DNA from: Eubacteriales bacterium
GTDB taxonomy: Bacteria > Bacillota > Clostridia > Oscillospirales > Acutalibacteraceae
DNA length: 43,232 bases
Assembly: GCA_029225565.1 (NCBI GenBank)
Contig: JAQXWS010000034.1
Span: 1 to 43,232 of the forward strand
Direction: 5' to 3'
Of the stretch, positions 32,033 to 42,930 are shown piece after piece; within the stretch, counting starts at the first letter, position 1; each line of letters begins with the position of its first letter. The position numbers and the translations under genes were made by a program. The notes under the pieces were generated by a model. That model did no database searches. It saw only the letters and a list, made by a program, of their open reading frames with translations, and was not told the DNA's origin.

Positions 32033-32923
32033 TTACTTAATAAGACCGTACTTCTTCATAACGCTTTCTACATATGCAGTATGTTCATCAGTCATTTCGC
32101 ACAGTGGCATCTTACAGGGACCTGCATTCCATCCCATCATATTGCATGCGGCTTTTACAGGAATTGGGTTAACCTCTACAAACATTGCGTTCGCAAGCTC
32201 AAGATACTCTGCCATCATATCGGTACATTTGTTTGCATCGCCATCCAAATATGCCTGTACCATATCGTGTGTTTCTTGTGGGCATATATTAGCCAGCACA
32301 GAGATTACACCCTTACCTCCACAGCTCATTACTGCGGGAATCTGGTCGTCGTTACCACTCCATATGTTAAGCTCATCACCGCACAGGGCGCGAATTTTCA
32401 TAACTTGGCTGATGTTACCGGATGCTTCCTTAACACCGTTGATTCGCGGTAATTTGGATAATTCCTTAAGGGTTTCCGGCGCAATGTTAACGCCTGTTCT
32501 TGACGGAACATTGTAGAGAATAAGAGGCACATTAGTAGCCTCATGATACATTGTGTAGTGCTTGATGAGACCCTTTTGGGTACACTTGTTGTAATACGGA
32601 GTAACAAGAAGCAGAGCGTCAACACCATATTCACAAGCCTTTACAGCCAAGTCAAGGCCACATTCTGTGTTATTGGAGCCTGCGCCTGCAATTACAGGTA
32701 CTCTGCCGTTTACATAATCAACACAGAACTTGATAGCCTCAAGGTGGTGAACAGTCTTGAGGGTTGAGGACTCGCCGGTAGTACCACAGACAACGATTGC
32801 GTCAGTGCCGTTGTCAATCTGCCAGTCAATGAATTTCTTGAATTCGTTGTAATTTACGCTGAAATCTTCGTTCATCGGGGTAATAATGGCTACTGCTGAG
32901 CCGGTAAAAACAGGTTCTTTCAT
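32033..32923 (-). CDS. dapA: 4-hydroxy-tetrahydrodipicolinate synthase
   Basis: Class I aldolase condensing pyruvate with aspartate semialdehyde. TIM barrel; VCGTTGESSTL pyruvate-binding motif (about 46-56), YYNKCTQKGL, YNVPSRTGVNI with the catalytic-triad Tyr, and the Schiff-base Lys in GVKEASG (near 164). 296 residues, full length. It lies between asd (26-bp gap) and dapB. Confidence 0.97.
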   Translation of the reverse strand: MKEPVFTGSAVAIITPMNEDFSVNYNEFKKFIDWQIDNGTDAIVVCGTTGESSTLKTVHHLEAIKFCVDYVNGRVPVIAGAGSNNTECGLDLAVKACEYGVDALLLVTPYYNKCTQKGLIKHYTMYHEATNVPLILYNVPSRTGVNIAPETLKELSKLPRINGVKEASGNISQVMKIRALCGDELNIWSGNDDQIPAVMSCGGKGVISVLANICPQETHDMVQAYLDGDANKCTDMMAEYLELANAMFVEVNPIPVKAACNMMGWNAGPCKMPLCEMTDEHTAYVESVMKKYGLIK

Positions 32924-32949
32924 AATGAATCTCCTTTATATAGTTCGAA

Positions 32950-34032
32950 TTAGTCCATATAGCCTTCTGCCGCAAGAAGCTCAGCAAGAAGTACTGCGCC
33001 GCCGGCAGCGCCGCGAAGGGTGTTGTGTGACAGACAAACAAATTTGTATTGATACTGGGTATCCTCACGAAGTCTTCCGATGGATACTGCCATACCGTTT
33101 TCCAGCATTCTTTCGCTGTTGATTTGCGGTCTGTCAGGTTCGGTAAAATAATTTAGAAAATGCTTCGGTGCAGACGGTAGCTCAAGCTCTTGTGCTCTGC
33201 CCTTAAAGTTGTTCCAAATATCAATCATTTGTTCCTGAGTCGGTTTCTTTTCAAAGTTTACAAATACAGCGCCGAGATGGCCGTTTGATACAGGAACTCT
33301 GATACATTGAGCAGTGAAGTTTGGCTTGGTTGCGTGCTCAATATGGTCGCCCTCAATCTTGCCCCACAGCTTTAACGGTTCTTTTTCGCTCTTTTCTTCC
33401 TCGCCGCCAATGTAGGGGATAACATTGTCAATCATCTCCGGCCAGGTGTCAAAGGTTTTGCCGGCACCGCTTATTGCCTGATATGTGCAGACAAGAACAT
33501 CCTTTACGCCAAAATCCTTGTGAAGGGGGAAGAGGGCAGGTACATAGGACTGCAATGAGCAGTTAGATTTTACAGCGATGAAACCACGCTTTGTACCAAG
33601 CCTTTTCCTTTGTTCTGGAATAATTTTGATGTGGTCAGCGTTAAGCTCCGGCACAACCATAGGAACATCGGGAGTAAATCTATGGGCCGAATTGTTTGAT
33701 ACAACAGGGCACTCGTGCTTAGCGTACTCTTCCTCAAGGGCTTTAATTTCGTCCTTCTTCATATTAACTGCGCAGAAAACAAAATCTACCATAGAAGTGA
33801 TTTTGTCGATGTCGCCTGTAGCGTCCATAATGACCATGTTTTTATATTTTTCGGGCAACTCACAGTCCATGCACCATTTGTTACCGATAACCTCTGCGTA
33901 AGGCTTGCCTGCACTTCTTGCAGAAGCTGCCAGTACAACAACATCAAACCAAGGATGTTCAGCAAGTAATGTCATAAATCTTTGGCCTACCATACCGGTT
34001 GCGCCAACAATACCTACCTTAAACTTTTTCAT
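32950..34032 (-). CDS. asd: Aspartate-semialdehyde dehydrogenase
   Basis: Reduces aspartyl phosphate to aspartate semialdehyde. [14 protein letters not shown] (6-19) NADP motif; active-site Cys in KSNCSLQ (near 158); AISGAGKTF; the catalytic His in [13 protein letters not shown]. At 360 residues and with NCSLQ rather than NCTT it belongs to the longer archaeal/fungal-type branch. First gene of the DAP operon; AGGAGATATTTTTATG start. No lysine riboswitch is visible in the 146-bp upstream gap. Confidence 0.95.
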   Translation of the reverse strand: MKKFKVGIVGATGMVGQRFMTLLAEHPWFDVVVLAASARSAGKPYAEVIGNKWCMDCELPEKYKNMVIMDATGDIDKITSMVDFVFCAVNMKKDEIKALEEEYAKHECPVVSNNSAHRFTPDVPMVVPELNADHIKIIPEQRKRLGTKRGFIAVKSNCSLQSYVPALFPLHKDFGVKDVLVCTYQAISGAGKTFDTWPEMIDNVIPYIGGEEEKSEKEPLKLWGKIEGDHIEHATKPNFTAQCIRVPVSNGHLGAVFVNFEKKPTQEQMIDIWNNFKGRAQELELPSAPKHFLNYFTEPDRPQINSERMLENGMAVSIGRLREDTQYQYKFVCLSHNTLRGAAGGAVLLAELLAAEGYMD

Positions 34033-34075
34033 AAAAATATCTCCTTACAACTTGTAATAATTGCAAATATGCATT

Positions 34076-34104
34076 ATAATATATGAACTTGTGGTAATCC
34101 ACAA
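34076..34104 (-). promoter_or_regulatory. Promoter of asd-dapA-dapB with a dyad over the -35
   Basis: Minus-strand TTGTGG (34099-34104), 17 bp, TATTAT (34076-34081). The dyad TTGTGG-taat-CCACAA (34089-34104) has its one arm as the -35 and is the only strong symmetry in the asd/queA divergent region, so it may bind a regulator. Confidence 0.5.
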
Positions 34105-34178
34105 CTGCATAATATAGTATATAATATCACTTATAATATAAATATGTCAATTATATATTTTAATTTTGGAGATAATTA

Positions 34179-36351
<2,173 letters not shown>

Positions 36352-36358
36352 AAAGTAC

Positions 36359-36387
36359 TTGCAATTATTACTATTTTACTATATAAT
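36359..36387 (+). promoter_or_regulatory. Promoter of yajC
   Basis: TTGCAA (36359-36364), 17 bp, perfect TATAAT (36382-36387), 39 bp before yajC; starts just past the tgt stop. Confidence 0.75.
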
Positions 36388-36425
36388 CATTGTTGTTATG
36401 TTAAATATTTAGGAGGAAATTCATT

Positions 36426-36830
36426 ATGAATCCAATTTTGTTGCAAATGGCTGCAGGCGGTGCTGCCGCAAGCGGACAGAAAGGCGGCTCCACATCTTAC
36501 ATCATTCTTATGGTAGTACTTCTTGCCGTAATGTACTTTATGATGATCAGACCACAGAAGAAGCGCCAAAAGGAAGAGCAGGAGATGCGCTCATCTCTGG
36601 AGATTGGTGATGAGATTATCACTATTGGCGGTATTGTGGGCAAGGTTGTTACTATCAGAGAGGAGGACCTTGTTATCGAGACCGGTGCCGACAGAACTAA
36701 GATGAAGATACAGCGCTGGGCTGTTAACACAAATGTCACCAAGACTGAGCAGCATCGCAAGGAAGTTGAGGCTGCAAGAGAAGCTGCCAAAGAAAAGAAA
36801 AATAATAAAGCAAAGAAAGACAAGGAATAA
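36426..36830 (+). CDS. yajC: Preprotein translocase accessory subunit YajC
   Basis: Single-span partner of the SecDF/YidC translocon. Membrane helix 24-41 (YIILMVVLLAVMYFMMI) followed by the diagnostic IRPQKKRQKEEQEM, then the small beta domain with IGDEIITIGGIVGKV. The Lys/Glu-rich tail (about 105-134) is longer than in proteobacterial YajC. AGGAGG start. Own promoter, probably co-transcribed into the next membrane gene with attenuation at a hairpin. Confidence 0.95.
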   Translation: MNPILLQMAAGGAAASGQKGGSTSYIILMVVLLAVMYFMMIRPQKKRQKEEQEMRSSLEIGDEIITIGGIVGKVVTIREEDLVIETGADRTKMKIQRWAVNTNVTKTEQHRKEVEAAREAAKEKKNNKAKKDKE

Positions 36831-36855
36831 TTGTTATCTATAGCATAAATATTAG

Positions 36856-36897
36856 CTCTCTTGAATATCCTGTATTGGATAAGCAAGGGAGTTTTTA
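36856..36897 (+). terminator. Hairpin after yajC merging with the next ribosome binding site
   Basis: CTCTCTTG (36856-36863) and CAAGGGAG (36884-36891), 20-nt loop, one G.U, followed by TTTTTATT. AAGGGAG is also the Shine-Dalgarno of ATG 36900, so folding would both attenuate and block translation. Confidence 0.6.
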
Positions 36898-36899
36898 TT

Positions 36900-37301
36900 A
36901 TGAAAAGTTTTACCGTTGTTAAGACTGACAAAAATATACTATGGTATATATTACGCTCAATTTTATACTCAATATGCACAACGGCGTTGTTTGGATATAT
37001 AGGCGCAAAGTTAATGTACGCATTTGATATAAAATTGGACAGTGCAAAATATATCACTGTATTAATTTGTGTTATTTCTGCTGCAGTTGTTTCTTTTATG
37101 AGCTGCAAGGGGTGGAAGAGTAGGGGAGTATTACTGGGAATTATTAGTGTAACGCCGTTAATATTATACTCTCTGTTTAATTTGCTCTTCAAAAACAATA
37201 CTGTATCTCTTTTTTTTATAAAATTGGTTTTGATTGTTTTGGTTGCCGGCATTGTGGGTATGCTGCGTATTAGAATTAACAGAAAATTTAGGGTGAAATA
37301 A
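36900..37301 (+). CDS. TIGR04086-like four-helix membrane protein (133 aa)
   Basis: Four hydrophobic segments (about 15-37, 47-65, 74-92, 103-120) with short charged loops, typical of the TIGR04086 putative membrane proteins often found beside yajC in Clostridia; no function is established. ATG 36900 is chosen over the in-frame 36861 ATG, because the latter would translate through the hairpin and lacks a ribosome binding site. It overlaps spoIIM by 1 nt (TAATG), so the two are coupled. Confidence 0.75.
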   Translation: MKSFTVVKTDKNILWYILRSILYSICTTALFGYIGAKLMYAFDIKLDSAKYITVLICVISAAVVSFMSCKGWKSRGVLLGIISVTPLILYSLFNLLFKNNTVSLFFIKLVLIVLVAGIVGMLRIRINRKFRVK

Positions 37302-37918
37302 TGGAGGAGTTCAAAAATTTTGAAATAAAAGAGAAAACAAATTACTTTCAAATAATAATTGAAAACAGGGAGTATATATTTCCGGGGATTTTCTACATTT
37401 GCGGATTATTGATAGGAACTGTATTTTACGGTAATATCGAAAGTAGTATTGTGGCAAAAATAATTGACTTAACTACAGAAAATAATAATGAGTACTTTAC
37501 AATTTTTATTAATCTTTTTTGTTCCTATTTTTCTGTTTATGTTATAACTGTATTATTGGGATTGTGCCTTATCGGTTTTCCGTTTGTAAATATTCTGCCT
37601 TTAGTGGTCGGTGTGATAACAGGAATAAAGCTGTCACATTATTATGTTACTTATTCGGTAAAGGGAATCGGCTATTCCTTGCTGATGATAATACCGGAAA
37701 TTACTGCGCTGGTAACTGTGCTGTTGTTTACCATAAAATGCAGCAACGAATTGTCAAAATACATATATGACGCCACAACTAAAAAAATAGATACGATTCA
37801 GGAATTTAATCTAAAATCGTATCTAAAATCATTTTTGCTTTACGGTTTTTTTGTAGTGATAATTGCTATAGTCAATGCAGTGCTGCAATATCTTTTGCAA
37901 TCAATTATTCAGATTTAA
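37301..37918 (+). CDS. spoIIM: Stage II sporulation protein M
   Basis: Membrane subunit of the SpoIIDMP engulfment machine. Five hydrophobic segments: FPGIFYICGLLIGTVFYG (about 28-45), the IFINLFCSYFSVYVITVLLG region, GFPFVNILPLVVGVITG, and two C-terminal helices. The motif order fits PF01944 and the 205-residue size matches SpoIIM. SD AGGGTGA at 4-5 nt. Its end overlaps the convergent recombinase gene by 14 bp. In Bacillus subtilis spoIIM also neighbours xerD/ripX, which supports the call. Confidence 0.88.
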   Translation: MEEFKNFEIKEKTNYFQIIIENREYIFPGIFYICGLLIGTVFYGNIESSIVAKIIDLTTENNNEYFTIFINLFCSYFSVYVITVLLGLCLIGFPFVNILPLVVGVITGIKLSHYYVTYSVKGIGYSLLMIIPEITALVTVLLFTIKCSNELSKYIYDATTKKIDTIQEFNLKSYLKSFLLYGFFVVIIAIVNAVLQYLLQSIIQI

Positions 37919-38888
37919 AGCCGGATTTTGTGTCAGCAAGCGGGTTAGAATCAATTGCCTGCTTGCTGGCATCATTTTGTATATGAGTATATATTTCTGT
38001 TGTGGATAGGTTTTCGTGGCCAAGAATCTCTTTTAGTACAAGTACATCAACATTGCCGTGCTGATACATAAGCGTGGCTGCCGTGTGTCTCAACTTGTGC
38101 ACGGATAATCCGCGACCACCAAGACCTGCTTTTTCCAGATATTTTTGTACTGTGATTTCTACAGTTCTTGGATTAATTCTTTGATTCCTGCCACTCAAAA
38201 ACAAGGCTCTGTCTTTCACTCCGTCATTAGGGCGCACTTTCATGTAGTCCGCTATAGCGTCAACACACGCTTGGTTGAGATATATTGTGCGCTCCTTATT
38301 TCCTTTACCGGTGATTACCAGCGTACCGTCTGATTTTATATCACTGTAATCTATAGAAACCAGTTCGGCAAGTCGCATTCCGCAGTTAAGGAACAGGGTA
38401 ATCATGGCAAAATCCCGTTCTTTATTTTTACCGTCTATTACAGAGAGTAATTTTTTTGCCTCGTCTAAAGTCAAGTATTTAGGCAGGCTTTTTTTGATTT
38501 TTGGAGTATCCAGATTTTTCATTGGATTGGTTGGCAAAACGCCGAGATTATCTGTTAGATAAGTAAAGAATCTGCGTACCGCTATTACGCGTCTTGCTCT
38601 TGTGGCTTCATTGTTTTTGCGTACGTTTTTGCAATAAATTAAAAACTGATATGCGTCATTAAGGGTTATTTGCTTGATTATATCAATGTCAATTCCGCTA
38701 ATATCAATGTCATTAAATTCGCAATCCTTGGAACAAAGATGCTTCAGCTGTGAAATAAATCTGAAAAAAGTTCTCAAATCGCCGGCATACTCCAATACCG
38801 ACAATTCGCTGTGACCCTTGATAGCCTCTATGTAAATCAAGTAATCCTGTACCAAGGGAGGCAATGTATAAAAATCTTCACGCTTCAT
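37905..38888 (-). CDS. Xer-type tyrosine recombinase, probable XerD/XerC (327 aa)
   Basis: Site-specific recombinase, probably for chromosome dimer resolution. SAM-like N-terminal domain (10-125) and catalytic domain with the full set of residues: Arg in NCGMRLAELV (near 170), Lys in GKGNKER, HKLRHTAA (His and Arg), GHENLSTTEIYTH (His and nucleophile Tyr near 300). Length is slightly more than the typical 295-305 because of an insert around 75-95. ATG 38888 fits the family start better than 38948. Convergent with spoIIM, with a 14-bp overlap. An integrase role is less likely, given no phage or att context nearby. Confidence 0.88.
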   Translation of the reverse strand: MKREDFYTLPPLVQDYLIYIEAIKGHSELSVLEYAGDLRTFFRFISQLKHLCSKDCEFNDIDISGIDIDIIKQITLNDAYQFLIYCKNVRKNNEATRARRVIAVRRFFTYLTDNLGVLPTNPMKNLDTPKIKKSLPKYLTLDEAKKLLSVIDGKNKERDFAMITLFLNCGMRLAELVSIDYSDIKSDGTLVITGKGNKERTIYLNQACVDAIADYMKVRPNDGVKDRALFLSGRNQRINPRTVEITVQKYLEKAGLGGRGLSVHKLRHTAATLMYQHGNVDVLVLKEILGHENLSTTEIYTHIQNDASKQAIDSNPLADTKSGFKSE

Positions 38889-39010
38889 AATTACACCAAG
38901 TTTCGCAAAATTAAATACAATTCTGTAATTAAGTATAACAAAGAGCATGGATTAATTCAATAGAAAAGTTTTTAACAGTAATATGGTAATAAAATTTTTT
39001 TAGGAGTAAA

Positions 39011-39052
39011 GAAAAATATAAGCAATTGTCGATAATACGGACGATTGCTTAT
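39011..39052 (-). terminator. Terminator of the cwlD-radA operon
   Basis: ATAAGCAATTGTC (39018-39030) and GACGATTGCTTAT (39040-39052), one G.U; the minus strand continues ATTTTTC. It lies 150 bp past the radA stop. Confidence 0.75.
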
Positions 39053-39199
39053 GTTTATTAGTTTATCGGGGAAAATCTGAATTAGAATGTGCATTTCGTA
39101 ATTATTTTTATTTTACTCCCCTATTATTCGCAAAATATTAATTTTGCGAAATTGTATTAATTTTTTATCCTCCCCGTTTTGGCAGATAGATATTAAATA
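39053..39199. other. AT-rich intergenic stretch with a 24-bp palindrome
   Basis: No gene is seen between the recombinase start (38888) and radA (39200). Besides the terminator it holds TTCGCAAAAT-atta-ATTTTGCGAA (39127-39150). GGAGTAAA (39003-39010) and TTTACTCC (about 39112-39119) form a wider inverted pair around the terminator. Confidence 0.5.
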
Positions 39200-40570
39200 T
39201 CATTCTGTTATTGCCTCAAATGCGGCACGAATTGTCCGTACGGGAACTATATCCATACTAACCTTTAGCTCCTTTGACAAGGATTTGTAGTTGTGGAACG
39301 GTATAATACATTTGGTGAATCCAAGGCGCTGTGCCTCTGCGATTCGTTGTTCGCAGTTGCTGACGGCTCTAATTTCTCCTGCCAATCCTATTTCGCCGAA
39401 AGCCAGAGTGTCGTCATTCAGCACTTGGTCTTTTAATGATGATAATAATGCTAAAGCCACACATAGGTCGGCAGCAGGCTCGTACAGTTTTAATCCGCCG
39501 ATTACATTGAGATATGTATCCATTCCGTTAAAGAAGAACCCTGCCCTCTTTTCCAGCACCGCAATAATCATATTCATTCTGTTGTAATCAAAGCCTGTAC
39601 TCATTCGTCTTGGCGTGCCGAATCCGGATGAGGTAACAAGACCTTGTACCTCTGCCAAAATCGGTCTGGAGCCCTCCATTGTGCATGCAACACAGGTACC
39701 GGATGTGTTTTTTGGTCTGCCGGATAGCATCATTAGTGATGGGTTTTCGACTTCTTTTAGTCCACCTTGTGTCATTTCGAATACACCAATCTCATTTGTA
39801 GAGCCAAATCTGTTTTTTACACTGCGTAATATTCTGAATGAATAATTGCGCTCGCCCTCAAAGTATAGTACAGTATCTACAATATGCTCCAGCACCTTTG
39901 GACCGGCGATAGCACCGTCCTTATTTACATGGCCTACGATAAATATAGGAATTTCGAGGCTTTTTGCAAGGTGCATAAACACATTGGTACATTCTCTTAC
40001 CTGGGTTACGCTGCCTACAGAAGAGCTAATATCCTCTATTGACATGGTTTGGATAGAATCAACGATTACAACATCCGGTTTTTCGGACTTGATGGTTTCT
40101 ACAATAACGGACACATCGGTTTGTGCCAGAATGTAGAGATAATCTGTATTGATATGTAATCTTCCTGCCCGTAGTTTGATTTGCCGAGCCGACTCCTCAC
40201 TGCTGATGTACAGCACCTTTTTGTTATTATTCCCCAACGGCTGGCACATTTGCAGCAGAATAGTTGACTTACCTATTCCGGGGTCACCGCTTAATAGCAC
40301 AAGACTGCCCTCTACTATTCCTCCACCCAACACTCTGTCAAACTCTTTGAATCCGGTGCTTATTCGTCTTTCGATAGTGCTGTTAATCTCGCTCAATTGA
40401 AAAACAGGTTGAGAGGTTGCTCTTTTTACATTGCTTACACCCTTTGTTATAACTGTTGGCAGCTGCTCCTCCATGGTGTTCCATTCTCCGCAGCCCGGAC
40501 ATTTGCCATACCATTTTGCACTTTCGTATCCACAATCATTGCAGACATACAGCGATTTATTCTTTGCCAT
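39200..40570 (-). CDS. radA: DNA repair protein RadA
   Basis: RecA-related branch-migration ATPase. N-terminal zinc finger C10/C13/C24/C27 (VCNDCG, KCPGCGEW); Walker A GDPGIGKST (95-103); Walker B VVIVDSIQT; KNRFG motif (near 252) that defines RadA; C-terminal Lon-protease-like domain (DLCVALALLSS, GEIGLAGEIRAV). 456 residues, normal. Coupled to cwlD by a 1-nt overlap (TAATG). Confidence 0.97.
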   Translation of the reverse strand: MAKNKSLYVCNDCGYESAKWYGKCPGCGEWNTMEEQLPTVITKGVSNVKRATSQPVFQLSEINSTIERRISTGFKEFDRVLGGGIVEGSLVLLSGDPGIGKSTILLQMCQPLGNNNKKVLYISSEESARQIKLRAGRLHINTDYLYILAQTDVSVIVETIKSEKPDVVIVDSIQTMSIEDISSSVGSVTQVRECTNVFMHLAKSLEIPIFIVGHVNKDGAIAGPKVLEHIVDTVLYFEGERNYSFRILRSVKNRFGSTNEIGVFEMTQGGLKEVENPSLMMLSGRPKNTSGTCVACTMEGSRPILAEVQGLVTSSGFGTPRRMSTGFDYNRMNMIIAVLEKRAGFFFNGMDTYLNVIGGLKLYEPAADLCVALALLSSLKDQVLNDDTLAFGEIGLAGEIRAVSNCEQRIAEAQRLGFTKCIIPFHNYKSLSKELKVSMDIVPVRTIRAAFEAITE

Positions 40571-41250
40571 TATACTTCCTCCTCCAAGCCAAGGAATATT
40601 GAATATGCCATATCGTGCTGATACTCCTCTGACTGAAGCAAATTGTTTTCGTTCTCATTACTTATGAATCCGCATTCCACCATTACCGACGGTACTGTTG
40701 CTTTGTATAAAATATAATAACTGTCGTCGGACTCCTTGTTTTGCCTCTCATTATTAGGCTGTAAATTACGGACAATGGAATTTTGTATCGAATCGGCAAT
40801 GGACCTGCTTTTTTCATTATTAGCAGAATACCATACCTGACTCCCCCACTCTGCCGGATTGTCAAAGTGATTTTGGTGAATTGATACCAGTACTGCATTG
40901 GGTACGGAGTTTACAAAATCCAGCCTGTTGTACAAATCGGATTTGTTGCGCTGCTCTCCTTTTTTGTATAACTCGTAATCTCCGTTTCTTACCATAACGG
41001 AGCTGCAACCGGCTACGGATACAAAATCATATAATGCCAGAGCTATGGGCAAATTAATATCCTTTTCGTAATTACCGGTTACTCCTATTGCGCCTGCGTC
41101 CTTGCCGCCGTGACCGGCGTCAATTACTATTGTAAAATCATCCCTTTGCTTTGTGTCAGTTAGCATTGCCTTGTCTATTGCAGAGCTTATGCTCGTGCAA
41201 AAAATAATTGTAATGCAAAATACCAAAGTAATAACCGGCAGCTTTTTCAT
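40570..41250 (-). CDS. cwlD: N-acetylmuramoyl-L-alanine amidase, CwlD-like
   Basis: Zinc amidase (Amidase_3) cleaving the muramic acid-peptide bond. In sporulating bacteria CwlD strips peptides so muramic-delta-lactam can form in spore cortex. N-terminal membrane/signal segment (about 5-24), zinc motif VIDAGHGGKDAGA (His near 47), YEKDINLPIALAL (Glu ligand), SIHQNHFD (His), and the catalytic Glu in VMVECGF (near 192). 226 residues from ATG 41250 with GGTGAT upstream. Length and motif order fit CwlD; a vegetative amidase role cannot be excluded. Co-transcribed with radA. Confidence 0.88.
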   Translation of the reverse strand: MKKLPVITLVFCITIIFCTSISSAIDKAMLTDTKQRDDFTIVIDAGHGGKDAGAIGVTGNYEKDINLPIALALYDFVSVAGCSSVMVRNGDYELYKKGEQRNKSDLYNRLDFVNSVPNAVLVSIHQNHFDNPAEWGSQVWYSANNEKSRSIADSIQNSIVRNLQPNNERQNKESDDSYYILYKATVPSVMVECGFISNENENNLLQSEEYQHDMAYSIFLGLEEEV

Positions 41251-41277
41251 ACTATCACCAATAATATTTACGAAATA

Positions 41278-41306
41278 ATTATACATTATATTAACATTTC
41301 TTTCAA
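41278..41306 (-). promoter_or_regulatory. Promoter of cwlD-radA
   Basis: Minus-strand TTGAAA (41301-41306), 17 bp, perfect TATAAT (41278-41283), 27 bp before the start. Confidence 0.7.
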
Positions 41307-41415
41307 TAATAAGTTGATTTTAGTTGGTAATGGGGATATAATTTGTACTGTGGTATCTTAATACATAACTGTATTCGGTTATCTGATTTTAATAGCAGAA
41401 AGGTATGGTAGTACT

Positions 41416-42369
41416 ATGAAAATCATTAATCTTGATGGATATACAACCAATCCGGGCGATTTATCCTGGAATTGGTTATCAAAATACGGAGAATATGTTG
41501 TATATGACCGTACAAGCCCGGAGGAAGTAATAGAAAGAGCAAAGGACGCCGAAGTGCTTATTATTAACAAAACCGAAATAACAAGACAGCATCTTGAACA
41601 AATGCCAAAACTGAAGTATGTAGGCCTGCAATCAACCGGTTATAATATTATTGACGGCAAAGCAGCAAGAGAAATGGGTATTACCGTATCCAATATTCCT
41701 GCATATTCAACCACAGCAGTTGCACAGCTGGTATTCGCTCTGATAATGCAGTTTACAAACAGAGTTACCATGCACTCCGACGCCGTGTATAAAGGAGAAT
41801 GGACCTCCTGCCCCGATTTTTGTTTTTGGAAAGCACCATTGGCCGAATTGGACGGAAAAACTATTGGCATCGTAGGATTTGGCTCAATAGGACAACGGGT
41901 TGCAAGGATTGCCAAGGCATACGGAATGAATGTAAAAGTGTTTACACCTCATCCAAAACCGGATATTTTCTCAGATGTTGAGTTCTGCGATTTCGATACG
42001 CTTTTGGCTGACAGCGATTTTGTCACCTGTCACTGTCCACTAACGCCGGACACCACAGGTCTAATAAATGATAATACTCTGAGAAAAATGAAAAAATCAG
42101 CAATATTAATCAACACATCCCGAGGACCTATTGTTGATGAAAAGGCGTTGGCAAATGCACTTAACAATGACATAATAGCAGGCGCAGGACTTGATGTGCT
42201 GCAAATTGAGCCTCCAAAGGCTGATTGTCCCCTGCTATCCGCCAAGAATTGCTATATAACTCCACATATCGCTTGGGCAGGATACGAGACAAGGGCAAGG
42301 CTTATTGAGATATTGGAGGATAATTTAAAGGCTTTTGTAGAAGGCCACCCGCAAAATGTAGTAAATTAA
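41416..42369 (+). CDS. D-2-hydroxyacid dehydrogenase (glycerate/hydroxypyruvate type, 317 aa)
   Basis: NAD-dependent oxidoreductase interconverting 2-hydroxy and 2-keto acids. GFGSIGQ (about 154-160) NAD motif; catalytic Arg in INTSRGPIVDE (near 235), Glu in LDVLQIEPP (near 264), and His in TPHIAWAG (near 283). The VGLQSTGYNIID and NIPAYSTTAVAQL stretches are those of the NAD-dependent glycerate dehydrogenase (HprA-like) group; the exact substrate is inferred only. The start has a weak AAAGG-type site. Monocistronic, closed by two terminators. Confidence 0.92.
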   Translation: MKIINLDGYTTNPGDLSWNWLSKYGEYVVYDRTSPEEVIERAKDAEVLIINKTEITRQHLEQMPKLKYVGLQSTGYNIIDGKAAREMGITVSNIPAYSTTAVAQLVFALIMQFTNRVTMHSDAVYKGEWTSCPDFCFWKAPLAELDGKTIGIVGFGSIGQRVARIAKAYGMNVKVFTPHPKPDIFSDVEFCDFDTLLADSDFVTCHCPLTPDTTGLINDNTLRKMKKSAILINTSRGPIVDEKALANALNNDIIAGAGLDVLQIEPPKADCPLLSAKNCYITPHIAWAGYETRARLIEILEDNLKAFVEGHPQNVVN

Positions 42370-42370
42370 C

Positions 42371-42408
42371 AAAAACAGGCTAAAGCATCCTCGCTTTAGC
42401 CTGTTTTT
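42371..42408 (+). terminator. Terminator of the hydroxyacid dehydrogenase gene
   Basis: A 16-bp perfect stem: AAAAACAGGCTAAAGC and GCTTTAGCCTGTTTTT, 6-nt loop, beginning just after the stop. Confidence 0.93.
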
Positions 42409-42410
42409 AC

Positions 42411-42452
42411 GCAAAAATAAACCCTTAAGAAGTAAATCTTAAGGGTTTTTGC
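42411..42452. terminator. Second, bidirectional terminator
   Basis: GCAAAAA...ACCCTTAAGA (42411-42430) and TCTTAAGGGT-TTTTGC (42437-42452). It serves the minus-strand remnant that ends at 42478. Confidence 0.85.
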
Positions 42453-42477
42453 GTTTACAACTTGTTTTTGTCAAAAA

Positions 42478-42864
42478 TTATAAATTTAACAGTTTCATAT
42501 CGAATCTTCCGTTCTGTTTGAAATAACCCAAATTGAATATTTCACCATTGTGTTTTTTAACCCAAGATTCAGCAACCGTCTTTAATTCTTCGGCTGTTAT
42601 GAGAAGAATTTGAGTATCATTGTTCAAAGAATAATCGACACACTCTTGAACACTTTGAGGAGTGAATTCAGGAGCTATTACCATGAATACAACAACATCT
42701 TTATCTGATGTTTTTATATATCTGTCAAACTGTTGTATGTGGTCTTTCAAATTAACGGGAGATTCTTTTGATTTGTTATCCCACATTATGTACTTATCCT
42801 TAAATGATAGTTTGCCGTCGGGATGTTCAGTTCCTGTTAATGTTAACGGTTTGTTCATTAACAT
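42478..42864 (-). pseudogene. 5'-truncated PD-(D/E)XK nuclease domain (restriction-endonuclease-like)
   Basis: The 128 residues look like the C-terminal catalytic half of a restriction endonuclease: GTEHPDGKLSF (PD motif, D15) and KYIMWDNKSKES (D-x-K, about 29-31), followed by HIQQFDRYI and VVVFMVIAPEFT, a beta-alpha-beta core with the spacing expected of PD-(D/E)XK. The family is inferred from motif only. The frame stays protein-like nine codons upstream of the ATG (to 42891, ...NYIFEK) and then meets stop codons, and no ribosome binding site precedes the ATG, so the N-terminal half is missing. Probably the remnant of a restriction-modification locus; no methylase is in view. Confidence 0.6.
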
Positions 42865-42930
42865 TTTTTCAAATATATAGTTTGTTGCATCTTATCAAAT
42901 CCACGCAATTTCTTATTAACTGTACAGATA

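Noticed and set aside
34033-34178. Lysine riboswitch (asd side) or preQ1 riboswitch (queA side)
   Set aside because: The 146-bp gap is AT-rich with one short dyad; no multi-stem leader or preQ1-type pseudoknot motif is visible on either strand.
36497-37351. 284-aa minus-strand ORF
   Set aside because: Antisense to yajC and the TIGR04086-like gene; low-complexity Ile/Ser-rich translation.
37905-38888. Phage or ICE integrase
   Set aside because: No att repeats or phage genes around it; synteny with spoIIM and its motif set fit a housekeeping Xer protein better.
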